The notes below the pieces were generated by a model. It ran no database searches. It was not told the DNA's origin and saw only the letters and a list, made by a program, of their open reading frames with translations. Shown here in pieces: positions 39,801-48,252 of a stretch of 64,000 nt of DNA. The stretch lies in NCBI GenBank assembly GCA_030754235.1, contig JASMAS010000070.1, forward strand, positions 186,001-250,000, in the 5' to 3' direction. The DNA comes from Litorilituus sp. (lineage in GTDB: Bacteria > Pseudomonadota > Gammaproteobacteria > Enterobacterales > Alteromonadaceae). Positions within the stretch are counted from its first letter, which is position 1. Every line of letters begins with the position of its first letter. Position numbers and translations under genes: made by a program.

Positions 39801-39912
39801 TAGAGTCTTCTGCTGCATAAGCAGACACAGAACACAACCCAATAATCGTTGAAGCAATTAAAGAATATTTAAAGGTATTCTTTTGTAATTGTATTAATAA
39901 TTTTTTTTCCAT
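36895..39912 (-). CDS. TonB-dependent receptor 1
   Basis: Outer-membrane active transporter, here most likely for beta-gluco-oligosaccharides. A signal peptide (…CSVSAYA, about 33) is followed by a TonB-box-like segment IEVIEVKG (48-55), a plug domain (DAISAEDMGSLPDRSVLEAISRMPGVAIERF, VRGLTHVRSEFNGRD, GSVEVFKNQTADMIEGGIAGTVNLNT) and a long beta-barrel ending in the terminal aromatic signature VVRATF. The start is the ATG with AGGGGA seven bases upstream (1005 residues); an ATG 42 bases earlier lacks a site. The DAISAEDMG...LEAISRMPGV plug type is the one common in carbohydrate receptors of Alteromonadales. It is divergent from receptor 2 across a region with two operators. Confidence 0.92.
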   Translation of the reverse strand: MEKKLLIQLQKNTFKYSLIASTIIGLCSVSAYAAEDSNKKDKIEEETIEVIEVKGQRGNLISAQNMKMEADTVLDAISAEDMGSLPDRSVLEAISRMPGVAIERFSAADDPDHFGVEGGGVVVRGLTHVRSEFNGRDSFSADSGRGLSFEDVSPELMGSVEVFKNQTADMIEGGIAGTVNLNTRKAFDSDGRVFAFSADATYTDMREETSPTFSGLYSDILTLDSGRLGFLLNYSNSKMKVESNGTQVGRYQEQPYQGPDGQALYVPDSARLSKKQDDREREGFASSLQWENTDKTILFTGEYIRSQASLVWNENAIEMADGVDAMLPVEGTTFEFDENGYFESGVITSVAGWRGDGAPSRYGMQHALVTRVRAEESTVNDYSFNVKFTPNDSWAVNFDVQYIDSTMEIEDVSVAGATRAVVGMDLRGSGLPDVTFHHPGYDGQADYTPGTPFTDTSTTFWRNVMDHVSDNEGTEFASQIDAEYTFDDGMVKSVEFGARYSDRQQTTRQSMWNWGVLSEGWAGGPIYFDKTNMPYDNVSFDNFARGGVLNTEGGNNFLFPSLAMIQDYQNLPEAVAGAQAVSWGWSPLANRGDATGHFVPNEINETEETSTAAYFKVNFEGDIGGYDYSANIGLRYVKLDNGTHGFLSFPDEIPDGYVPDDGIDIREVLNPEQLAFGNGASEKLVASSDYSNVLPSVNFKLNLTDELLVRFGFSEAIALPSLGHLRNYVGIGGQDMQITYDPDVPVGEEPIAVYAEYERYTASSGNPYLKPMESYNYDLSLEWYFAEAGSLTASLFYKDLSNYFINGVSVRDYTNNGVTQEVEVSGATNGDEGSIAGFEVAYQQFFDNLPGAFSGLGVQLNYTHINENGSPNSGLNDSSGNSDAAGDIAFDELPLEGLSEQNANAALLYEKFGISARIAYNWRSEYLLTTRDVITTLPIYNTANGQLDASIFWEVNDSWKVGLQGTNLNNNVTETLMQVNAEGDKQTRSWFTNDRRYSLVVRATF

Positions 39913-40400
39913 CCAACTATCCCCTTGAATATTTCCACCAGATTTATGTTTCATATAAGTAAGGTTAAATATTTTTTATTAGTAATTACTCTTTGCGAGC
40001 TAGCGCACATTAGCAATTACACTTTAGGGGGTCGTCTCTACTTACAAATTAACTCAAATTTGAACGTTCAACTTTATCAAAAACTATACTCGGACTTACA
40101 AAACACGATAACACCCTGTTTTTTTTAAAGAGTTATAAAAATTACTTGAAGAAAAATATAGCTATCAAAAATGTAAAAATTATCAGTTATATCGGTATTT
40201 TCTTCAATCCATGCCTTACCTTTAAGCCATTTAATTCTCGCTAAGCGATCAATTAATTGACTTGTATAATTAACAACTGAAAAAAACAATCAGAAAAGTT
40301 CAACTGAGCCTCTCTTTTATTTGTTTTTTTACAAAGGTAGTTATTTTTATTTGTGAAAATGCGCTTTAAATCTTTAATTTTGTGAAAACAAACACAAAAA

Positions 40401-40414
40401 TGTAAGCGCTTACA
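40401..40414. promoter_or_regulatory. LacI-type operator, receptor region, site 1
   Basis: Perfect palindrome TGTAAGCGCTTACA between the divergent TonB receptors, 487 bases upstream of receptor 1 and 321 upstream of receptor 2. Confidence 0.85.
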
Positions 40415-40621
40415 AAGCTAACTTAAATAAATTAAATTACCTGAGAGCACATATAAACAATCTAAAACCAAAACATAAGACATTGATTTAAATAAAGTAA
40501 ATTGTTTGACTTTATTTTGGGGTGGTTATTTTTATTAGTATTTAAACATCAAGAGACGCCATATTTTTCAATTTAATCTAAAATAAATATTGACCTTGTT
40601 TTACTATTCTTTTAAGTTAGA

Positions 40622-40635
40622 TGTAAGCGCTTACA
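40622..40635. promoter_or_regulatory. LacI-type operator, receptor region, site 2
   Basis: Perfect palindrome TGTAAGCGCTTACA, extended to ATGTAAGCGCTTACAT, 100 bases upstream of receptor 2. Confidence 0.85.
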
Positions 40636-40734
40636 TTGTTTTGATTTACTCTATGGATTTTTACAAACAAGTAAAGCTGCTTACACATAGATTGCATAAT
40701 TAAAAAATGGTTTAAGAAAGCCTGGAGAAGCAAC

Positions 40735-43700
40735 ATGAGTCAGAAAAAATTCATCAAAACAAGGATAGCCACAAGTCTGTCCTTGATATTAGGGGTAACA
40801 ACATTACCCGTGATATCAGCAGAACAAGCACAAGCAAGTACAGAAAAAGACGTTGAAGTTATTACCGTAACCGGTATGCGTTCAAGTATAAAAGAGTCTA
40901 CACGATTAAAACGTGATGCATCAGGTGTTGTTGATGCTATATCAGCAGAAGATATAGGTAAATTCCCAGACACCAACTTAGCTGAATCCTTACAGCGTAT
41001 TACTGGTGTTTCAATTAACCGTGATAACGGAGAAGGTAGCCAAGTAACCGTTCGTGGTTTTGGTCCACAATATAACATGATTACCTTAAATGGTCGTACT
41101 ATGCCGGGTTCTTCTTTACCTAGCGGTGGTAGTGCCTCAGATACTCGTGCTTATAGTTTTGATAACCTTTCTTCTGATGCTGTGAAATCTGTTGAAGTCT
41201 ATAAAACCGGTAAAGCTGATGTTGCTTCTGGCGGTATGGGTGCAACAATCAATATTAACACGGCTAAACCGCTAGATAACCCTGGTTTTGTTGCCAGTGT
41301 TGGCGCTAAAGCAATGCATGACACCACGGTCATTGAAGGCGCAGATATTACCCCTGAATTCTCGGGTATAGTCAGTTGGACAGATGAAGAAGAAGTTTTT
41401 GGAATTTCTTTAAATGGTAGCTACTCAAAACGTGATAGTGGCACTGCTGGGGCTGAAGTTGCCCAATGGCGCGCTTCACAATGGGATGGCACCATACCAG
41501 ATATGGTACCAGATACTGCCACACCAAATACCCCAACACAATTTACTAATGCGCCAGCACTAGGTGGCACACACGCCTTACCGTCAAACATGCTTTATTA
41601 TATGTCTGATAGAGAGCGTGAACGTACCAATGCGCAATTAACATTGCAATATAGACCAATGGAAAACGTTACTGCAACATTAGATTATACCTATGCCAAT
41701 TTAGAGAAAAATGAAGACCGCTCTGAAATGTCAATTTGGATGTCTGATTATAAAAGTGCGTTAACGTTTGATGATGGCATTAGCCAAACGCCGGTTATTT
41801 ACCGAGAAGATAAGCGCGACCAAGCACCACGTGATATGGCATTTGGTCAAGCAAACCGTAACTCTCAAACTGAAAACCATTCAATTGGTTTACAGATTGA
41901 CTGGGAAGTAAATGATTATTTAGGGTTAACTTTTGATTTTCATGACTCTTCTGCAGAAAGTACCCCTACTCAAGGCTATGGTAATTCACTAACGACAGGT
42001 ATTGGCGCTAATGTGTTAGCACAACAAGGTGCAAACTACACCAATGGTTTACCCACAATTCATATTGGTTTTAACGATTGTGATCCTCGTATTGATGATA
42101 AAACTGATGATAATATTGATAATGGTGGCTTAAACTGTAACGGTATACTTGATCAAGACGATGTGGGTACGTCAATGCAGCAACGCGCTTATTCTGAAAA
42201 CTTAAGTGAAATCACCCAAGCGCGTATTGATGGTACTTACGAGCTTGATGATCATGATTTAAGCATTAACTTTGGTATAGAGGCGCGCTCTATGTCAAAC
42301 CATACGGTACAATCTAACATTACCGATACGATGGGAAATTGGGGAGTAGAAAACCCTGGTGAATTACCGGCAGGATTCTTAACACCGGTTGATTTTGCTA
42401 GTGTATTTGATGATTACAATACACAAGGTGGTTGGACACAAGGTTTCCGTGGTGATGCTGCTATGATCGGTGAATGGGCTGCAAATAAATACGGTTTTGC
42501 CTTTAACCGTAACCCTGATGAACAAACTAACCGCTTAATTGAAGAAGACGTCTTCTCAGCTTATTTACAAGCAAACTACGCCGGTGAAATTAACGATATG
42601 CCCTTTAACCTAGTGGTAGGTCTTCGTTATGAAAGCACAGATACTTCATCAACAGCGAACATTGCACTACCACAGTATGTTAAGTGGGACAGTAATAATG
42701 ACTTCACTGTTGTTCAAGGCTCAAGTAATAACAAAGAAAACTACATAGTAGAAAATGATTATGATCACTTCCTACCTAACATTGATTTTGATATTGATGT
42801 AGTAGAAAATGTTAAATTGCGTGCTTCCTATAGTAAAACCATTGCTCGTCCATCATTTGGTCAGCTCAGCTCAGCTGCAACTGTTACTGGTGGTCCAACA
42901 GGTCCTACCGTATTATCTGGTTCGCAACCTGGTGGCGCATCCAGTGGTAATCCTCTACTTGTTCCTATGGAATCAAGTAATATTGATTTATCAGCAGAAT
43001 GGTACTTTGAAGATACCAGTTATGTATCGGTTGGTTATTATCAAAAAGATGTAGATAACTTTGTTGGTAGTGCTCCCGTCACCGAAAACTTCTATGGCTT
43101 ATTAGACCCAAGTGCTGGGCCTCGCGCCAGTCAAGCCATTGCCGACTTAAATGCTGCAGGTATTTCAGTAAACGAGACCAGCTTATTTTCACAAGTTGCC
43201 GCTAATCAGTTAGGCGAAACCATTTATGCCAATGGCCATAATGATAACTGGTATGAAGCCAATGTTGATATCCTTCCTGAATCTGGTGACCCTGAAATGC
43301 TATTTCAATATCAGTCTCCGGTAAATAACAAGAGCGCGAAAATTGATGGTTGGGAGCTTGCAGTACAACATTTCTTTGGCGAGACAGGTTTTGGTATGCA
43401 AGCTAATTACACCCTAGTCAACGGTGATATTGGTTTTGACTTAGCTGCTGCCCCTTCAGTGACTCAATTTGCTCTACAAGGGTTAAGTGACACTGCCAAC
43501 GTGGTAATGATGTATGAAAATTATGGTTTTCATGCTCGGTTAGCGTATAACTGGCGTGATAGTTTCTTAAACAATGCTGCTCGTTTTTCTTCTGAGCCTG
43601 AGTTTGTTGAAGAATATACGCAAATTGATTTGAATATTGGTTATGAATTTACTGAAAACTTAACGGTATCGTTTGAAGGGATTAACCTTACTGGTGAAAA

Positions 43701-43791
43701 CTTCCGTGCTCACGGTAGAACCAGTGCGCAATTGTGGCAGCTTGAACAATTTGGTGCTCGCTACGCTATAGCCATGCGTTATAACTTCTAG
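40735..43791 (+). CDS. TonB-dependent receptor 2
   Basis: Outer-membrane receptor and transporter. A signal peptide (cleavage near VISA/EQ, about 29) precedes the TonB box EVITVTG at 41-47, the plug domain (VVDAISAEDIGKFPDTNLAESLQRITGVSINRDNGEGSQVTVRGFGPQYNMITLNGRTMPG, SVEVYKTGKADVASGGMGATININT) and a beta-barrel ending in ARYAIAMRYNF. The long IR010104-type plug sequence is typical of carbohydrate-specific receptors in Alteromonadales and Xanthomonads. GGAG lies seven bases before the ATG, and a perfect LacI operator lies 100 bases upstream. A strong terminator follows; the SapC gene comes next. Confidence 0.93.
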   Translation: MSQKKFIKTRIATSLSLILGVTTLPVISAEQAQASTEKDVEVITVTGMRSSIKESTRLKRDASGVVDAISAEDIGKFPDTNLAESLQRITGVSINRDNGEGSQVTVRGFGPQYNMITLNGRTMPGSSLPSGGSASDTRAYSFDNLSSDAVKSVEVYKTGKADVASGGMGATININTAKPLDNPGFVASVGAKAMHDTTVIEGADITPEFSGIVSWTDEEEVFGISLNGSYSKRDSGTAGAEVAQWRASQWDGTIPDMVPDTATPNTPTQFTNAPALGGTHALPSNMLYYMSDRERERTNAQLTLQYRPMENVTATLDYTYANLEKNEDRSEMSIWMSDYKSALTFDDGISQTPVIYREDKRDQAPRDMAFGQANRNSQTENHSIGLQIDWEVNDYLGLTFDFHDSSAESTPTQGYGNSLTTGIGANVLAQQGANYTNGLPTIHIGFNDCDPRIDDKTDDNIDNGGLNCNGILDQDDVGTSMQQRAYSENLSEITQARIDGTYELDDHDLSINFGIEARSMSNHTVQSNITDTMGNWGVENPGELPAGFLTPVDFASVFDDYNTQGGWTQGFRGDAAMIGEWAANKYGFAFNRNPDEQTNRLIEEDVFSAYLQANYAGEINDMPFNLVVGLRYESTDTSSTANIALPQYVKWDSNNDFTVVQGSSNNKENYIVENDYDHFLPNIDFDIDVVENVKLRASYSKTIARPSFGQLSSAATVTGGPTGPTVLSGSQPGGASSGNPLLVPMESSNIDLSAEWYFEDTSYVSVGYYQKDVDNFVGSAPVTENFYGLLDPSAGPRASQAIADLNAAGISVNETSLFSQVAANQLGETIYANGHNDNWYEANVDILPESGDPEMLFQYQSPVNNKSAKIDGWELAVQHFFGETGFGMQANYTLVNGDIGFDLAAAPSVTQFALQGLSDTANVVMMYENYGFHARLAYNWRDSFLNNAARFSSEPEFVEEYTQIDLNIGYEFTENLTVSFEGINLTGENFRAHGRTSAQLWQLEQFGARYAIAMRYNF

Positions 43792-43852
43792 TTGTTACAC
43801 ACTAAGTGACGACTTTTAACGAATAACTTTAGCTATAAAGGCTAAAATGAGT

Positions 43853-43888
43853 AAAAGCCGCAGGATAATTTTTTCTTGCGGCTTTTTT
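43853..43888 (+). terminator. Intrinsic terminator of TonB receptor 2
   Basis: A perfect 10-bp stem, AAAAGCCGCA (43853-43862) with TGCGGCTTTT (43877-43886), ends in a T run (43883-43888), about 60 bases past the receptor stop codon. Confidence 0.9.
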
Positions 43889-43960
43889 ATTTTTAGATGA
43901 ATATGCTTTACAGCAACAAGAATAATTTCAACAAATACAACACAATAACAGAGGTATACA

Positions 43961-44686
43961 ATGTCTAACTATCAACACGTAAACAACAAGTCTCATCAAG
44001 ACATTAAAGTGCAAACTAAACACTCTGCTTTACTAGGTGATGCAATAGCCAGTTCTCTCACCTTCCCTACTGAGTTTGGTGATGTACACAGTGAATACCC
44101 AATATTGTTTCGCAAAGACCCACAAACTAATGACTTTTGCTCAATTGCTGTTTTTGGCTTTGAGCAAGGTGAAAACTTATTTTTACAAGATGAGCAATGG
44201 AACGCTAACTATATTCCCGCCGCTGTTAAAAAAGGCCCCTTCTTAATTGGTTTTCAAAACAACAATCAACAAAGTGTTCATGTTGAAGAAGCGGTGATTA
44301 ATATCGACATGGATAACCCACGCATCAGTAAAACTCAAGGGGAAGATATATTCCTTGCTGATGGCAGCCCAAGTGAATATACCCAGCAAATGAACAGCCT
44401 ATTGCACTCAATTCATCAAGGCATTGAATTTAGCAAAGCCATGTTTACCGCATTTACTGAATTTGAACTTATTGAACCTGTTACTGTTGATATTGAACTT
44501 AATAATGGTCAAAAAATTCAATTACAAGACAACTACACCATCCATGAAGAAAAGTTGGCTAGCCTGAATGGAGAGGCGCTAGAGAAACTGAATAAAGCAG
44601 GCTTTTTGCAAGCGGCATTTCTCGTGGTTGCTTCATTGAACAATATCAAAAAGTTGGTTGAACTAAAAAATAAGCAGATAGCTTAA
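43961..44686 (+). CDS. SapC family protein, second copy
   Basis: Paralogue of the SapC protein at 20629-21396; about 241 residues with the same blocks (FPTEFGDVHSEYPILFRKD, FCSIAVFGFEQGENLFLQDEQWNANYIPAAVKKGPFLIGF, acidic middle, C-terminal LEKLNKAGFLQAAFLVVASLNNIKKLVELKN). The family function is unknown. It follows TonB receptor 2 after 170 bases, the arrangement in which this family is usually found, but with a terminator in between, so co-transcription is only partial. AGAGG lies six bases before the ATG. No signal peptide is visible. Confidence 0.9.
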   Translation: MSNYQHVNNKSHQDIKVQTKHSALLGDAIASSLTFPTEFGDVHSEYPILFRKDPQTNDFCSIAVFGFEQGENLFLQDEQWNANYIPAAVKKGPFLIGFQNNNQQSVHVEEAVINIDMDNPRISKTQGEDIFLADGSPSEYTQQMNSLLHSIHQGIEFSKAMFTAFTEFELIEPVTVDIELNNGQKIQLQDNYTIHEEKLASLNGEALEKLNKAGFLQAAFLVVASLNNIKKLVELKNKQIA

Positions 44687-44945
44687 TCAGTAAAGTAATC
44701 AGAGAAAATATTGCTATTATCCAAGGATGGATAAGTTAAGCATAAAAATTTTCAGCGCATATCAGACCCTGTAAAAATTCTCTTTGCCTCCCTCTAATAT
44801 AGTGAAAAACACTGCTTTGAACTCAGTCATTACTATTCAAATAGTTTCACAAACTGGCATAAGTTTTTTAGGTGTTATATTTTGACTAAAACCTGAACCA
44901 ATAGAGTGCTCCTTAATTATCTATTTTCAGGTGGCTTTGCTCCTT

Positions 44946-45836
44946 TTATGCCAAACCCATGAATAGAATCCATAGCGCCAGTAATAACTTTAATCGAGCT
45001 GTAGAAATTTTAGCGGCTAACGTTTGTGCTAGCATGCCACCAACAATAGCACCTGGACCTGCAAACATAGCAACTTGCCAAACGGTTTGGCTATTTAGCC
45101 ATAAATGCTCAATTGAGGCTGACCATACAGTAATAGCCGTTACAACAACAGCTGCAGCAATTGCCATGGTGATATGAAAGCCTCTAATTATTAGAAAGAA
45201 CACCAACAACTCGCCAACGCCAACTGATAACCAAGCGGTTATAAGGCCACCAAAATAACCAACAAATACCAGTAAGGTATAATCTAAAACAGATAACTGT
45301 GCTCTATTGTTGTCGCTTTGCTTAACCAAAAATAGCTGTAACAACAAAGCTAAGCCCAGTAACACTGAAAAAACACTGAATATATTTGATAAACTTGATG
45401 GCGCATTAACTACGCCAGAATAGGCTGTCCAAAGCCCAAGAACCGACATTAGTGCTGTTAAAAGTATAATGGGTAAAAAGACTTGCCAGTTATTATCTGC
45501 TCTAAAGTTTTGATAATAAAAACGACTCCACACAATAGCGCCTGCGGTCATGCCAAAACATTGAATAGTAAAACTTGTCGAAAGCGACTGCCCGTCAGTA
45601 AAACCTAAATAATTAAATACCGGAATGAAAACAACACCGCCACCAGCACCGGATAAATTGGCAAAAATTGCGCCGATAATACCTAAAGAGCTATATAAAA
45701 TAGAGTAGATAAATTGAACTGGTGTGTGCTCAGTTATACTGGCTAATATAAGCCATGCAAAAACAAGAAAAATTGGAGTAATGCGCTTGGCTATTGAGTT
45801 ACTTTGATTAACTTCTCTTGTTTGTTTAGACAACAT
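44946..45836 (-). CDS. TauE/SafE-family sulfite/anion exporter
   Basis: Polytopic inner-membrane protein with about eight helices in two repeats (GIIGAIFANLSGAGGGVVFIPVFNYLGF and VGYFGGLITAWLSVGVGELLVFFLI), the TauE/SafE plan; named members export sulfite or organosulfur anions. The substrate here is not known. It has AGGTGA directly before the ATG. It is co-directional with a Cys-rich LuxR regulator 37 bases upstream, with which it is probably co-transcribed. It is convergent with the SapC gene and does not show an operator of the LacI type. Confidence 0.85.
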   Translation of the reverse strand: MLSKQTREVNQSNSIAKRITPIFLVFAWLILASITEHTPVQFIYSILYSSLGIIGAIFANLSGAGGGVVFIPVFNYLGFTDGQSLSTSFTIQCFGMTAGAIVWSRFYYQNFRADNNWQVFLPIILLTALMSVLGLWTAYSGVVNAPSSLSNIFSVFSVLLGLALLLQLFLVKQSDNNRAQLSVLDYTLLVFVGYFGGLITAWLSVGVGELLVFFLIIRGFHITMAIAAAVVVTAITVWSASIEHLWLNSQTVWQVAMFAGPGAIVGGMLAQTLAAKISTARLKLLLALWILFMGLA

Positions 45837-45873
45837 ATCACCTAACCCTATATATAAATTAACATCAGGTGAA

Positions 45874-46410
45874 TTAATTCACCCTAGCAGCTCTCCTGCC
45901 TTTTGGTAAATGTTCAATGGATAAACCTGCATCATTTACTTTACTATAAACTTTATTTAAGTGTGTTCTTAACGTGGCATTAGTAATAAAAAGCTGCTGA
46001 CATATTTCAGTATTTGATAAGCCATTCACCACAAGCGATATCACCTGGAATTCTCTTTTACTTAAACCAATATGTTGATAGTGCTCTATAGCTAGTGCTT
46101 GTTTTTCTTCTAACGGCTGCAAAATAGTCACTAGGTGATCATCACTGCAAAGTAAAGTTACATCAAAGTAGCCATCACGTAAGTTACAGTTGCTGTAGGT
46201 TCTATTACCCCAACTGCTCCACTGTCGCTCTTTATCATTGTCGTATATCTTCATACAACCATCAAAACACAACTCTCCTTCTCTATTACCACACAGCACT
46301 TTACAATCATTACTTTGTCTTAGCACTAATTTATTAATATCTTTTATGCAAAGCATCATGCCACCTTGTTCTAGTGACTGCATTAAAATAGTATCAACTG
46401 TCCCTTTCAT
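45874..46410 (-). CDS. LuxR-family regulator with a cysteine-rich N-terminus
   Basis: Small (178 residues) transcription regulator. The C-terminal helix-turn-helix (LSKREFQVISLVVNGLSNTEICQQLFITNATLRTHLNKVYSKV, about 116-157) is of LuxR/FixJ type. The N-terminal about 100 residues contain seven cysteines (21, 36, 40, 48, 52, 75, 88), four of them as CxxxC-x7-CxxxC at 36-52. Such a pattern could bind a metal or iron-sulfur cluster or act as a redox switch, but no known ligand-binding family was recognised. It is the likely regulator of the downstream TauE/SafE exporter. A perfect LacI operator lies 49 bases upstream of its start. Confidence 0.82.
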   Translation of the reverse strand: MKGTVDTILMQSLEQGGMMLCIKDINKLVLRQSNDCKVLCGNREGELCFDGCMKIYDNDKERQWSSWGNRTYSNCNLRDGYFDVTLLCSDDHLVTILQPLEEKQALAIEHYQHIGLSKREFQVISLVVNGLSNTEICQQLFITNATLRTHLNKVYSKVNDAGLSIEHLPKGRRAARVN

Positions 46411-46458
46411 ATGCTCATCTTCACTTCTATAAAAATAAGTTTATTTTATATTTTACTA

Positions 46459-46472
46459 TGTAAGCGCTTACA
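46459..46472. promoter_or_regulatory. LacI-type operator, LuxR/halogenase 1 region
   Basis: Perfect palindrome TGTAAGCGCTTACA (ATGTAAGCGCTTACAT with flanks) between the divergent LuxR gene and the first halogenase gene. Confidence 0.85.
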
Positions 46473-46628
46473 TTTATAGCATACTAGAAGCTAAGAGCAA
46501 CTTTTTTTTAAGAAGTGCGCCTAGATTAATAAAAATAAGCTACATTAAAAATCAACCCCCGCCGTTGATTTTTAAGTAAACTAAGATCAACTAGCATGAT
46601 CAACATTGATTATTTGGGAAGCAAACTA

Positions 46629-48167
46629 ATGACAGACGTTATCAAAAATATTGTTATTGTTGGTGGTGGCACAGCCGGCTGGATGGTAGCAAGTAGACTT
46701 TCAGCAAAACACCAAGCCGCAGCTAATTCACAAATTACCATCACCCTTATTGAATCTCCAATAATTAAGCCTGTAGGCGTTGGTGAAGGTACCTGGCCAA
46801 GCATGCGCAGTACCTTAGATGCTATAGGTATTTCTGAAGCTGAATTTATTAGGGAGTGCGATGCAACCTTTAAGCAAGGTACTAAATTTAATGGTTGGGT
46901 AACAGGAAGTAACAACGATAGCTACTACCACCCTTTTGTTTCACCTCGTGATTTTATGCAAACCAATATGGTTCCTTTTTGGCAACAAAACAGCCAAAGT
47001 GCTTCATTTGCTGATACCGTCTGTACCCAAGCGCAAGCCTGTGAGTTTGGCTTAGCGCCAAAGCAAATTTCAACTCCTGAGTACGCCTCAGTAAATAACT
47101 ATGGTTACCATTTAAATGCAGGCAAATTTGCTGACTTACTTAAAAAGCATTGTATGTCTAAGTTCTCAGTTAACCATGTTCTTGATGATGTTATTAAAGT
47201 AAATAGTGCAAACAATGGCGATATAGCGAGTTTAAAAACTAAATCACATGGTGATATTGATGGTGACTTGTTCATTGACTGTAGTGGCTTTTCAAGTATT
47301 TTAATTGGTGAGCATTACCAAATACCCTTCATTGGAAAACTTGATACCTTATTTGTTGATACTGCCCTAGCCGTTCAAATTCCTTATGAAAATGAACATA
47401 GTCCAATTTCAACGGTGACCCAGTCAACGGCAACAAGTGCTGGTTGGATTTGGGATATAGGCCTTATTAACCGCAAAGGTATTGGTCATGTTTATTCGAG
47501 TAAACATGTAACAGAATCACAAGCAGAGCAAGAGCTATTTAATTACTTAGGTGAAAGCTTTAAAGACGCTGAAATCACCAAAATCCCAGTAAAACCAGGT
47601 CATAGAGACCACCCGTGGGAACAAAACTGTGTTGCCATTGGTTTATCTGCTGGCTTTCTTGAACCACTTGAAGCCTCTGCGATTGTTCAGGTAGAGCTTT
47701 CAGCACAGTGGTTATGTGATCAATTACCCTCTACACGAAGCTCGATGGATATTATTTCTAAGCGCTTCAATGAAGAGTTCAGTTACCGTTGGGGCAAAAT
47801 CATTGAGTTTTTAAAGCTTCATTATGTATTAAGCCAACGCACTGAAGATTTTTGGATTGAAAACCGCAAGGCGTATTCAATTCCTGACTCTTTACAAGAA
47901 TCTTTAGCCTTATGGCAGCATCAATTTCCTTGGAAGTATGACTTTAACCGCTCAAATGAAATTTTTGGCTCGCCTTGTTATCAATATATTTTGTCTGGTA
48001 TGGGCTTTACAACTCAATCTAGCTATCAAGCCACTATGGCTGAAAACGACGCAGCCTTTAAAAATATGAAGAGTAACGCTGAACTCACTAAAAAGTATCT
48101 GCAGCACCTGCCTAAACATAGAGATTTATTAAACGATATTAGAGCTAACGGTTTTCAAACACGCTAA
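46629..48167 (+). CDS. Tryptophan halogenase family protein 1
   Basis: FAD-dependent halogenase-fold protein (Pfam PF04820). The FAD site is VIVGGGTAGWM; the GVGEGTWPSMR motif follows, and the lysine that acts in chlorination in this family is kept as K82 in ATFKQGTKF. The active-site motif WxWxIP reads WIWDIG, so the last proline is replaced and catalysis is uncertain. The start used (protein MTDVIKNIVI, 512 residues) has GGGAAG seven bases upstream; an ATG 33 bases earlier adds 11 residues. In carbohydrate loci of Alteromonadales such genes accompany TonB receptors and SapC; real substrates are unknown. A second family member follows after 85 bases. Confidence 0.88.
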   Translation: MTDVIKNIVIVGGGTAGWMVASRLSAKHQAAANSQITITLIESPIIKPVGVGEGTWPSMRSTLDAIGISEAEFIRECDATFKQGTKFNGWVTGSNNDSYYHPFVSPRDFMQTNMVPFWQQNSQSASFADTVCTQAQACEFGLAPKQISTPEYASVNNYGYHLNAGKFADLLKKHCMSKFSVNHVLDDVIKVNSANNGDIASLKTKSHGDIDGDLFIDCSGFSSILIGEHYQIPFIGKLDTLFVDTALAVQIPYENEHSPISTVTQSTATSAGWIWDIGLINRKGIGHVYSSKHVTESQAEQELFNYLGESFKDAEITKIPVKPGHRDHPWEQNCVAIGLSAGFLEPLEASAIVQVELSAQWLCDQLPSTRSSMDIISKRFNEEFSYRWGKIIEFLKLHYVLSQRTEDFWIENRKAYSIPDSLQESLALWQHQFPWKYDFNRSNEIFGSPCYQYILSGMGFTTQSSYQATMAENDAAFKNMKSNAELTKKYLQHLPKHRDLLNDIRANGFQTR

Positions 48168-48203
48168 CAATACAATTATGATAATTAAACATAATTGTAT
48201 TTG

Positions 48204-48219
48204 AAATAAGCGCTTATTT
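48204..48219. promoter_or_regulatory. Variant LacI-type operator before halogenase 2
   Basis: A perfect 16-base palindrome AAATAAGCGCTTATTT with the TAAGCGCTTA core of the other operators, 34 bases upstream of the halogenase 2 start. It is weaker than the consensus at the outer bases. Confidence 0.6.
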
Positions 48220-48252
48220 AACAAATACAGATAAGAAATATTGGAGTAAACG

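Larger units (their letters stand above)
39913..40734. promoter_or_regulatory. Divergent control region between the two TonB receptors
   Basis: An 822-base AT-rich region with no convincing gene. It contains two perfect copies of the LacI-type operator (40401 and 40622, 221 bases apart centre to centre) and a degenerate copy GTAAAGCTGCTTAC at 40671-40684. Ribosome binding sites of both receptors lie at its edges. The spacing would allow looping between operators, but this is inference. Confidence 0.7.

Noticed and set aside
27183-40076. Shared 11-mer GTTCAACTTTA upstream of the first GH5 (27183-27193) and TonB receptor 1 (40066-40076) as a possible AraC site
   Set aside because: Repeated 11-mers are expected many times by chance in 64 kb of AT-rich DNA, and no extended similarity surrounds the two copies.
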